A stretch of DNA of 6,360 nt. Origin: Rhodospira sp. Its GTDB lineage: Bacteria; Pseudomonadota; Alphaproteobacteria; Rhodospirillales; Rhodospirillaceae. The notes beneath the pieces were generated by a model, which was not told the DNA's origin, did not search any database, and saw nothing but the letters and a program-made list of their open reading frames with translations. Shown in pieces: positions 1 to 5,393 of this stretch. A program made the translations under genes and the position numbers. Each line of letters starts with the position of its first letter. The first letter of the stretch is position 1. The stretch is taken from contig JANQGN010000033.1 in NCBI GenBank assembly GCA_028277295.1, positions 1-6,360 on the forward strand, written 5' to 3'.

Positions 1-24
1 GCCACAGAAGGGACTGTCCCACTC

Positions 25-1044
25 ATGACCAACCCCCGTTTCGACGTCGTCGCCATCGGCAACGCCATCGTTGATGTCCTCGCCCATGCCGACGACGCCT
101 TCCTGGATCGCCATGGCATGCCCAAGGGCAGCATGACCCTCATCGACGCCCCCCGGGCCGCCATGCTGTACGATCAGATGGGGCCGGCGGTGGAGGTCTC
201 CGGGGGCTCGGCGGCCAACACCGTCGCCGGCCTCGCCGCCCTGGGAGCGCGGGCGGCTTACATCGGCAAGGTCGCCGACGATTCCCTGGGGACCATCTTC
301 CGGCACGACATCACGGCCATCGGCGCGCACTACGCGACCGCGCCCCTGGTCAACGGCGCCGACGTTGACAAGACCACCGCGCGCTGCCTGATCCTCGTCA
401 CGCCCGGTGGCCAGCGCACCATGAACACCCACCTGGGGGCCTGCACGGCCCTGGGTCCGGACGACATTGACGAGGACGTGGTGTCCGCTGGCCTGATCAC
501 CTATGTCGAGGGCTATCTGTGGGACGAGCCCGGCGCCAAGGCGGCCATCCGCAAGGCCGCCGCCATCGCCCACGAGGCCGGACGCAAGGTGGCCTTCACG
601 CTGTCCGACAGTTTCTGTGTGGACCGCCATCGCGACGAGTTCATTGCCCTGGTCAGCGGCGATCTCATCGACGTGTTGTTCGCCAACGAGATGGAACTCA
701 AGGCGCTGTACCAGACCGAAGACCTGGACGCCGCCATCGCCCAGGTGAAGCGCCACGCTGACGTGGCCGCCATCACACGCAGCGCCCATGGGTCGCTGGT
801 GGTCGTCGGCGACGAGGTCATCACCATGCCGGCCGAACCCGTCGACCAAGTGGTGGACACGACCGGCGCGGGCGACCTGTACGCCGCCGGTTTCCTGCGC
901 GGCCTGACCTCGGGTCGCAGCCTGGCCGACTGCGCCCGCATGGGCGGGGTCTGCGCCGCCGAGATCATCAGTCATTTCGGGGCCCGCCCCGAGGTGCCCT
1001 CCCTGGCCGACCTGGTCGGCGAGCGCATGGGCCGCGCGGCGTAA
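25..1044 (+). CDS. Adenosine kinase (PfkB/ribokinase-family carbohydrate kinase)
   Basis: A complete 339-residue PfkB-family kinase, close to the usual 330-340 residues of bacterial adenosine kinases. These cytoplasmic enzymes transfer the ATP gamma-phosphate to the 5'-OH of adenosine to give AMP (purine salvage). Visible motifs: an N-terminal strand with IGNAIVDV and substrate-contacting Asp17; the first PfkB signature with the Gly-Gly pair at 60-61 (SGGSAANT, 59-66); and the C-terminal signature DTTGAGDLYAAGF at about 278-290, with anion-hole GAGD and presumed catalytic base Asp284. The ATG at 25 has an AAGGGA Shine-Dalgarno at 8-13, 11 nt upstream. It ends in TAA and converges on yraN with 13 bp between stops and no visible terminator. 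The PfkB assignment is secure. Adenosine rather than another sugar or nucleoside is inferred from overall resemblance to alphaproteobacterial adenosine kinases, so another PfkB specificity is possible. Confidence 0.9.
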   Translation: MTNPRFDVVAIGNAIVDVLAHADDAFLDRHGMPKGSMTLIDAPRAAMLYDQMGPAVEVSGGSAANTVAGLAALGARAAYIGKVADDSLGTIFRHDITAIGAHYATAPLVNGADVDKTTARCLILVTPGGQRTMNTHLGACTALGPDDIDEDVVSAGLITYVEGYLWDEPGAKAAIRKAAAIAHEAGRKVAFTLSDSFCVDRHRDEFIALVSGDLIDVLFANEMELKALYQTEDLDAAIAQVKRHADVAAITRSAHGSLVVVGDEVITMPAEPVDQVVDTTGAGDLYAAGFLRGLTSGRSLADCARMGGVCAAEIISHFGARPEVPSLADLVGERMGRAA

Positions 1045-1057
1045 CGGATTCTCGGAC

Positions 1058-1456
1058 TTATCCATATCCCTCGGGCCGCCAGGCATCCACCACGTGGACC
1101 GGCGGGCCGTCTGGCGGCACGGCGATGACGTCGAAGCGAACACCCGCCGCGCCCTCGCCGGGGTGGGCGGCCAGCCAGGCGTCGGCCGCCGCCGCCAGCC
1201 GCCGGCGCTGGGTCGGGGTGACGGCCTCCAGGGCCGCCGCCGCGCTGGGCCGGGCCTTGATCTCCACGAACACCAGTACGGACCCGTCGCGGGCGATCAG
1301 GTCGATCTCCCCGGCGCCTTGGCCCCGGGTGCCCGGCACCCGCCGCGCGAGCACCACCCAGCCCCGGTCCGCCAGCCAGCGCGCCGCTTCATCCTCGGCG
1401 CCGCGGCCGGCGCGATCGGCGGCGCGGCGGGCAGGTGTCGAACGCGGCCGGGTCAC
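1058..1456 (-). CDS. yraN: YraN family protein (UPF0102, restriction-endonuclease-like fold)
   Basis: A 132-residue cytoplasmic protein of the YraN/UPF0102 family, typically about 120-130 residues, with a PD-(D/E)xK nuclease-like fold. Its role is not established in most bacteria. Seen in the sequence: the N-terminal helix region GAEDEAARWLADRGW (19-33), then GEIDLIARDG (49-58) and VFVEIKAR (62-69). Asp52, Glu65 and Lys67 make up the D...ExK metal-binding pattern. A longer open frame runs upstream, but it would lie inside rsmI in another frame. I chose the GTG at 1456-1454 because it overlaps the rsmI TGA as GTGA, a typical translational-coupling arrangement, and gives the family length. It is therefore probably co-transcribed with rsmI. 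In E. coli yraN also lies in the rsmI/lpoA neighbourhood, but beside lpoA rather than rsmI. Family assignment is firm; biochemical function is unknown. Confidence 0.92.
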   Translation of the reverse strand: MTRPRSTPARRAADRAGRGAEDEAARWLADRGWVVLARRVPGTRGQGAGEIDLIARDGSVLVFVEIKARPSAAAALEAVTPTQRRRLAAAADAWLAAHPGEGAAGVRFDVIAVPPDGPPVHVVDAWRPEGYG

Positions 1457-2364
1457 GGGTCCGCCGTCCCGTCGCCCAGGGCCAGGGCGCGTTGATACAG
1501 GTCCCGCCTGGACAGGCCAGTCTCGGCCGCCACCCGGGCCGCCGCCTCCTTCACCCGCAGGCCCTCGGCCAGGGCCAGGCGCAGGCGAGCGTCCTGCTCG
1601 TCCTCGGATGGCGGGCCGGCGGCGGCGTCGCTCGCGGGCGGGCCGATGACCAGCACCACCTCGCCCTTGGGGGGGCCAGCCTCGGCATAGTGCGCCGCCA
1701 GGGCGGGCAAGCGGTCGCGGCGGACCTCCTCGTACAGCTTGGTCAGTTCCCGGCATACGGCGGCCGGCCGATCCCCCAGGGTCTCGGCCGCCGTGGCCAA
1801 GGTCTCCGGCAGGCGTCGGGCGCTCTCGAACAGCACCAGGGTCGCTGGCACGGGCGCCAACTCGGCCAGGAAGCGGCGGCGGCCACCATCCTTGGAGGGC
1901 GGGAAGCCGGCGAACAGGAACCGGTCCGACGGCAGCCCCGAGGCCACCAGCGCCGCCAGCGGCGCCGAGGCCCCCGGCACCGGCACCACGCGGTGCCCGG
2001 CGTCAAGGGCCGCGCCCACCAGCCGATAGCCCGGATCGCTGACCAGCGGCGTGCCGGCATCCGAGACCAGGGCCACCGCCTGACCCTCGGCCAGCCGTGC
2101 CAGCAGCAGCGGGCGTTGCCGTGCCGCGTTGTGTTCGTGATAAGGCGTGAGGGATGTGGTCACGCCCAGGCGGGCCATCAGGGCGCCGGTCACGCGGGTG
2201 TCCTCGCAGGCGATCACCGCCACGCGCCGCAGCACCGCCAGCGCCCGGGCCGTGATGTCGCTTGCGTTGCCGATGGGTGTGGACACCACGTATAGTCCTG
2301 GCGGCACTGTCTCGGCCGCGCCATGTTGCCTTGCTGAATCCGGATCGCTAGGCTGCTGGATCAT
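1453..2364 (-). CDS. rsmI: 16S rRNA (cytidine(1402)-2'-O)-methyltransferase RsmI
   Basis: RsmI uses S-adenosylmethionine to methylate the 2'-O-ribose of C1402 in the decoding centre of 16S rRNA; it belongs to the tetrapyrrole-methylase-like (SPOUT-unrelated) fold. The 303-residue product fits the family (E. coli 286) with a slightly longer N-terminus. Visible motifs: LYVVSTPIGN (24-33), CEDTR (53-57), LTPYHEHN (72-79), LVSDAGTPLVSDPG (99-112), a PGAS...SGLPSDRFLFAGFPP block (130-156), CRELTKLYEE further on, and a C-terminal helical tail ending in SRRDLYQRALALG. Two adjacent ATGs (2367 and 2364) follow AGGGG; the spacing is 1 nt for the first and 4 nt for the second, so 2364 is slightly preferred. 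The open frame continues far upstream, but that part covers the divergent spacer and the neighbouring lipoprotein and is not credible. The stop overlaps the yraN start by 4 nt. Confidence 0.95.
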   Translation of the reverse strand: MIQQPSDPDSARQHGAAETVPPGLYVVSTPIGNASDITARALAVLRRVAVIACEDTRVTGALMARLGVTTSLTPYHEHNAARQRPLLLARLAEGQAVALVSDAGTPLVSDPGYRLVGAALDAGHRVVPVPGASAPLAALVASGLPSDRFLFAGFPPSKDGGRRRFLAELAPVPATLVLFESARRLPETLATAAETLGDRPAAVCRELTKLYEEVRRDRLPALAAHYAEAGPPKGEVVLVIGPPASDAAAGPPSEDEQDARLRLALAEGLRVKEAAARVAAETGLSRRDLYQRALALGDGTADP

Positions 2365-2515
2365 CATGCCCCTGACGTTCTTGGTGGCGGATCCCGTGAC
2401 GACCGCGTGCCCGAAAATCGCCACGGGCGCATGGCCGGTTGAGCGAGAGGGCTGGTGCGATGTGGAGCGGCGCCACCCATCCGCAAACGCTATCAGGTAT
2501 CGAGGAGACCGGCCG
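2365..2515. promoter_or_regulatory. Divergent intergenic region between rsmI and the LpoA-like gene
   Basis: This 151-bp spacer must hold the start signals for both the leftward rsmI-yraN pair and the rightward lipoprotein-hldD pair, since the genes are transcribed away from each other. I could not find a convincing -35/-10 pair on either strand. One imperfect inverted repeat is visible: the left arm GTGCCCG at 2407-2413 pairs with CGGGCGC at 2424-2430 (one G-T wobble) around an A-rich 10-nt loop. It could be an operator or a leader hairpin, but a short stem like this is easily expected by chance at this base composition. The promoter role is inferred from gene orientation only. Confidence 0.45.
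2502..2507 (+). promoter_or_regulatory. Shine-Dalgarno GAGGAG that fixes a GTG start
   Basis: GAGGAG lies 8 nt before a GTG at 2516 and 23 nt before the first in-frame ATG at 2531. Normal spacing therefore selects the GTG as the start of the lipoprotein gene. The open frame reaches back to 2147, but everything before this site is antisense to rsmI or lies in the divergent spacer. Confidence 0.75.
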
Positions 2516-3853
2516 GTGAGTCCACGCCCGATGTTCCCGCGCGCCACGGCGCGCACCGATCGTTGCCGTCGCTCGGCGCTGGGCCGGCGCCGGACCGGCG
2601 CCGTGCTGGCCCTTGCCGGCCTGGCTGGCCTGCTGCTGGCGGCCTGCACGCCGGTGGGCTCGTCCGTGCCGCCGCCGGGGACCCTGGAGCCGCCGCCGCC
2701 GCGCGCGCAGCCCACGCCGCCCGCCGAGCGCATGCCGCTGGACCGGGACCCCAACACGCCGCTGTCGGGCGGGTTGACCCCCTATGGCCAGCCGGGATAC
2801 GGGGGTGCCGGCACGGGCGTGTCCGGGGGCATGGTGCGGGTTGGGCTGCTGGTGCCGCTGTCCGGGCGGGCCGCGCCGGTTGGCCAGGGGATCCTCAACG
2901 CCGCGCAGATGGCCGCCTTTGATGTGGCCGACGACCGCTTTGTGTTGCAACCCTACGATACCAGGGGCACGCCGGCCGGCGCCGCCGAGGCCGCCCGCGC
3001 GGCCATCGCGCAGGGCGCCCAGGTGCTGCTCGGTCCGGTGTTCAGCGGCGGTACCCGCGCCGCCGCGCCGGTGGCCTCCCGGGCCGGGGTCAACCTGGTG
3101 GCCTTCACCACCGATCCCAGCGTGGCCGGCGGCCCTGTGTTCGTGATGGGCTTCCTGGTGCGCGAGCAGGTGGCCCGCATGGTGCAGTTCGCGCTTGGCG
3201 AGGGCCGCATCCGCTTCGGCGCCCTGGCCCCCGACGAGACCTATGGCCAGGTGGCCACCCTGGCGCTACGCCAGCATGTGGCGGCACACCGCGCCAGCCT
3301 GGTGGACGTGCGTGGCTACGCCGCCGACGCCGCGGATATCCGCGAACCGGCGCGGGCCCTGCAGGGCGCCGAGGCCATCCTCATCCCCGACACCGGCGAC
3401 GGCCTGCGCGCCGCCGTCAACGCCCTGGCCTATGTGGACATCGACGCCGACAGGGTGCGCTACATGGGCACCATGCTATGGGACGACCCGGGCCTGTGGC
3501 GGGAAAGCGCCCTGGCCGGCGGGGTGTTTCCGGCGCCACCCCGGAGCACCATGCAGACCTTCGCCCGGAAGTACCGCGCGGCGTTCGGGTCCGCGCCGCC
3601 GGATCTGGCCAGCCTGGGCTTCGATGCCGTGGCGCTGGCGGCCCGGCTGGCGCGCATGCCTGGGGGACCGCGTTTCGATCGGGCGATGTTGACCGACGCG
3701 GCCGGGTTCAGCGGCGTGGCCGGCATCTTCCGATTCCGCGCCGACGGCACCGTTCAGCGCGGCCTGTCGGTCATGGAGATCCAGCCGGACGGCAATGTCC
3801 TGGAGATCGCGCCGGCCCCGATCGGCTTCAGCGGCGCCGGCGCCCGGTTCTGA
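2516..3853 (+). CDS. LpoA/LppC-like penicillin-binding protein activator lipoprotein
   Basis: A 445-residue predicted lipoprotein. An arginine-rich N-region (to about residue 26) precedes a hydrophobic stretch (29-43) and the lipobox LLAAC, with acylated Cys44 (TGC at 2645-2647). Then comes a Pro/Gly-rich linker (about 45-105) and a type I periplasmic-binding-protein domain from VRVGLLVPLSG (107-117) to the C-terminus. This matches the LppC/LpoA C-terminal domain family (Peripla_BP_6-like). In enterobacteria outer-membrane LpoA activates the peptidoglycan synthase PBP1A. At 445 residues it is much shorter than E. coli LpoA (678) and lacks room for the N-terminal TPR-like domain. Support comes from context: it is divergent from rsmI with yraN close by, as in E. 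coli. It probably leads a two-gene operon with hldD, 30 bp downstream. An amino-acid ABC-transporter binding protein is the alternative, but no permease or ATPase is adjacent. The fold is confident; activator function is inferred. Confidence 0.85.
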   Translation: MSPRPMFPRATARTDRCRRSALGRRRTGAVLALAGLAGLLLAACTPVGSSVPPPGTLEPPPPRAQPTPPAERMPLDRDPNTPLSGGLTPYGQPGYGGAGTGVSGGMVRVGLLVPLSGRAAPVGQGILNAAQMAAFDVADDRFVLQPYDTRGTPAGAAEAARAAIAQGAQVLLGPVFSGGTRAAAPVASRAGVNLVAFTTDPSVAGGPVFVMGFLVREQVARMVQFALGEGRIRFGALAPDETYGQVATLALRQHVAAHRASLVDVRGYAADAADIREPARALQGAEAILIPDTGDGLRAAVNALAYVDIDADRVRYMGTMLWDDPGLWRESALAGGVFPAPPRSTMQTFARKYRAAFGSAPPDLASLGFDAVALAARLARMPGGPRFDRAMLTDAAGFSGVAGIFRFRADGTVQRGLSVMEIQPDGNVLEIAPAPIGFSGAGARF

Positions 3854-3883
3854 CCGCCTTCCGTTCAAAGGACCAGCTCAGGC

Positions 3884-4873
3884 ATGTATATCGTCACCGG
3901 CGGCGCCGGGTTTATCGGCTCCAACATCGTCGCCGCCCTGGAGGACCGGGGCCTGGGTCCCATCGTCGTCTGCGACCGGCTGCGCGCGGGTGCCAAGTGG
4001 CGCAATGTGGCCGCCCGCGCGCTGCATGACGTGGTGCGGCCCGACGACCTGATGGACTATCTGGATCATCATCGGGGCGCCATCCACGCCATTCTGCACA
4101 TGGGGGCCATCTCGGCCACCACCGAGACCGACGCCGACCTGATCGTGGAGACCAACTTCCGCCTGTCGCTGGCGCTGTGGAAGTGGTGCGCCCATCACCA
4201 TACCCGCCTGATCTATGCCAGCTCGGCGGCCACCTACGGGGATGGCGCGGCCGGATTCGACGATGTCTTCACGGCCGAGGCCCTGGCGCGCCTGCGTCCC
4301 CTCAACGCTTATGGCTGGTCCAAGCATCTGTTTGACCGCCGGGTGCTGGCCGACCTGAACCAGGGCCGTGTGGCGCCGCCACAGTGGGTGGGGCTGAAGT
4401 TCTTCAACGTCTATGGCCCCAACGAGTATCACAAGGGCGGCCAGAGGAGCGTGGTGGCCCAGATCCACCCGGTGGCCGCGCGCGGCGAGGCGTTCCCGCT
4501 GTTCCGCTCGCACCGCTCGGACGTGCCCGACGGCGGTCAGACCCGCGATTTCGTTTGGGTGGGCGACGTCGTCGACGTGATCCTCTGGTTGTTGGACACG
4601 CCGAAGGTCAGCGGTCTCTTCAACCTGGGCACCGGCCACGCGCGCAGCTTCCTCGACCTGGCCACGGCGGTCTATCGGGCACTGGACCAGGAGCCCCGCA
4701 TCGCCTGGCGTGACACCCCCGAGGCCATCCGCGACAAGTACCAGTACTTCACCGAGGCGCGCATGGACCGCCTGCGCGCGGCCGGCTATGACCGGCCGTT
4801 CACCTCGCTGGAGGATGGCGTGGGGCAGTATGTGCGGGATTTCCTGAACAACACCGCGACGCCGTATCGATAG
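3884..4873 (+). CDS. hldD: ADP-L-glycero-D-manno-heptose 6-epimerase
   Basis: Also called rfaD. This cytoplasmic extended-SDR enzyme epimerises C6'' of ADP-D-glycero-D-manno-heptose to the L-glycero form, the last step in making the heptose donor for the LPS inner core. The 329 residues fit the family (E. coli 310). Visible: Rossmann NAD(P) motif TGGAGFIGSN (5-14); HMGAISATTETD after the second strand region; IYASSAATYG (110-119) with Ser114; YGWSK (143-147) with catalytic Tyr143 and Lys147; FNVYGPNEYHKGG with Lys184 at the position of the second catalytic residue (E. coli Lys178); then RDFVWVGDVVDV, FNLGTG and RLRAAGYDRPF. Residue matching to E. coli is from memory of the aligned motifs. AAAGGA at 3867-3872 serves as a ribosome binding site, 11 nt upstream. 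The 30-bp gap to the lipoprotein without a hairpin suggests co-transcription. No hldE or gmhA is in view. Confidence 0.95.
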   Translation: MYIVTGGAGFIGSNIVAALEDRGLGPIVVCDRLRAGAKWRNVAARALHDVVRPDDLMDYLDHHRGAIHAILHMGAISATTETDADLIVETNFRLSLALWKWCAHHHTRLIYASSAATYGDGAAGFDDVFTAEALARLRPLNAYGWSKHLFDRRVLADLNQGRVAPPQWVGLKFFNVYGPNEYHKGGQRSVVAQIHPVAARGEAFPLFRSHRSDVPDGGQTRDFVWVGDVVDVILWLLDTPKVSGLFNLGTGHARSFLDLATAVYRALDQEPRIAWRDTPEAIRDKYQYFTEARMDRLRAAGYDRPFTSLEDGVGQYVRDFLNNTATPYR

Positions 4874-4878
4874 GCGAC

Positions 4879-4891
4879 GGGGGCGTCCCCC
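4879..4891 (+). terminator. Possible weak terminator hairpin after hldD
   Basis: GGGGG-CGT-CCCCC forms a 5-bp all-GC stem with a 3-nt loop, starting 6 nt after the hldD stop and followed by only two T residues. Position fits transcription termination for the lipoprotein-hldD unit. The stem is short and lacks a real T-tract, so it may be fortuitous. Confidence 0.25.
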
Positions 4892-4900
4892 TTGGAATCA

Positions 4901-4976
4901 ACGACCGCCCGAATTCGTTGACAAGGCGAGATTACCCCGTCACCCTTCCGCCTTTCCGGGCCGCGCGCGAGAAGCG
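4901..4976. repeat. 76-bp direct repeat, copy A
   Basis: Begins ACGACCGCCCGAATTCG and ends GCGCGCGAGAAGCG. It aligns without gaps to 5227-5302 with 71 of 76 positions identical; the five differences (4931, 4934, 4943, 4944, 4947) are all in the middle third. It contains the self-complementary octamer CGAATTCG and a consensus-like TTGACA at 4918-4923. Identity falls off sharply at both ends, which suggests a defined repeat unit. It is not recognisable as a named family. All five differences would change amino acids in the frame open through both copies on the minus strand, so protein coding is unlikely. Confidence 0.9.
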
Positions 4977-5070
4977 GGGCGACCTTTGATCTTTGACGTC
5001 CGACCTCTCCCGTAGGGTGCGCTCGCGCCCATGCCCGCTGTGCTTGCAAGGCGGGCCGACTTTGGGTGTT

Positions 5071-5094
5071 GCCGTTTCCCGTCGGGGAAACGGC
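5071..5094. repeat. Perfect 10-bp inverted repeat (hairpin 1) inside the element
   Basis: GCCGTTTCCC (5071-5080) and GGGAAACGGC (5085-5094) are exact reverse complements around the 4-nt loop GTCG. This is a strong DNA or RNA hairpin. It is followed by GGGGGC rather than a T-tract, so it does not look like an intrinsic terminator on the + strand; on the - strand the downstream bases (AACACCC) also lack a T-tract. Confidence 0.85.
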
Positions 5095-5100
5095 GGGGGC

Positions 5101-5135
5101 GCAGCGCACCATTTAAAGGAGAGGCGGTGCGCTGC
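5101..5135. repeat. Perfect 10-bp inverted repeat (hairpin 2) inside the element
   Basis: GCAGCGCACC (5101-5110) and GGTGCGCTGC (5126-5135) are exact reverse complements around a 15-nt AT-richer loop that holds AAAGGAGAGG. Each arm contains the octamer GGTGCGCT or its complement, the same octamer found in the terminal arms of the element. The loop resembles a Shine-Dalgarno sequence, but no plausible start codon with a long frame follows at the right distance. Confidence 0.85.
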
Positions 5136-5226
5136 CCGCTGTCGCGGCGGTCGAGCGCACCCTACGATCTACGATCAAAGCCATCGGGCACGTGCCGCCG
5201 TTACAGGCCCATCCTGAGAACTGCTG

Positions 5227-5302
5227 ACGACCGCCCGAATTCGTTGACAAGGCGAGGTTCCCCCGTCAAACTCCCGCCTTTCCGGGCCGCGCGCGAGAAG
5301 CG
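5227..5302. repeat. 76-bp direct repeat, copy B
   Basis: Second copy of the repeat at 4901-4976, in the same orientation, with 71 of 76 identical bases. It ends 91 bp before the argD start and so forms part of the argD upstream region. TTGACA at 5244-5249 is conserved in both copies, but 16-18 nt downstream there is no good -10 hexamer. Confidence 0.9.
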
Positions 5303-5381
5303 TGCGGCTCGTTGGTTTTCCACCCCTCGAACGGCCCGAGTCCTGCGTCTCCCCAGGCCGTCCGGCGGGGACGAGCAAGGG

Positions 5382-5387
5382 AAGGGG
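5382..5387 (+). promoter_or_regulatory. argD: Ribosome binding site of argD (AAGGGG)
   Basis: AAGGGG lies 6 nt before the ATG at 5394 and 12 nt before the second in-frame ATG at 5400, favouring the first as the start. Confidence 0.65.
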
Positions 5388-5393
5388 CGTGGG

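Larger units (their letters stand above)
4984..5180. mobile_element. MITE-like non-coding element with composite terminal inverted repeats
   Basis: The left end reads CTTTGATC (4984-4991), 20 nt, then GTAGGGTGCGCTCG (5012-5025). The right end is the mirror image: CGAGCGCACCCTAC (5152-5165), 7 nt, then GATCAAAG (5173-5180). Both blocks are perfect reverse complements of each other (14 bp and 8 bp). Total length is 197 bp, with no transposase gene and no clear target-site duplication in the flanks. Size, symmetrical ends and lack of coding sequence fit a miniature inverted-repeat element or a REP/BIME-type composite. If transcribed, the same arms would make a long closing stem. Mobility is inferred; the inverted repeats are directly visible. 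Confidence 0.6.
4874..5393. other. 520-bp gene-free spacer rich in repeats and inverted repeats
   Basis: Between the hldD stop and the argD start no frame shows a recognisable protein, a good ribosome binding site with a sensible start, or the codon pattern of the neighbours. It contains, in order: a G5/C5 hairpin just after hldD, copy A of a 76-bp repeat, a 197-bp MITE-like element, a 10-bp perfect palindrome GGCACGTGCC at 5187-5196, copy B of the repeat, and about 90 bp of argD leader. Short frames here (for example 4993-5217 on +) are translations of the repeats. Confidence 0.8.

Noticed and set aside
1457..1756. N-terminal extension of the yraN frame
   Set aside because: It overlaps the rsmI C-terminus out of frame, is Arg/Gly/Pro-rich without a domain, and YraN proteins are normally about 130 residues.
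1435..2295. 286-codon open frame on the plus strand opposite rsmI
   Set aside because: It is rich in Gln, Arg and Gly with no domain, and is antisense to an unmistakable RsmI.
2147..2515. Long N-terminal extension of the lipoprotein frame
   Set aside because: This part is antisense to rsmI and the divergent spacer. The Shine-Dalgarno at 2502-2507, the GTG at 2516 and the signal peptide place the true start downstream.
2368..2757. N-terminal extension of the rsmI frame
   Set aside because: It would cover the divergent spacer and the start of the lipoprotein gene. The family N-terminus (LYVVSTPIGN) lies just after the ATG at 2364.
3878..4639. 253-codon open frame on the minus strand opposite hldD
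   Set aside because: It is antisense to a secure HldD and has no recognisable motifs; this is a GC-driven shadow frame.
5071..5094. Intrinsic terminator
   Set aside because: The hairpin is perfect, but neither strand has a T-tract after it and no gene ends nearby.
4993..5217. 74-codon open frame in the hldD-argD spacer
   Set aside because: It is a translation of the MITE-like element, including its inverted repeats. There is no ribosome binding site and no protein-like composition.
4901..5302. CRISPR array or integron attC sites
   Set aside because: There are only two 76-bp copies, too long for CRISPR repeats, with a structured 250-bp element between them. No cas or integrase gene is present.
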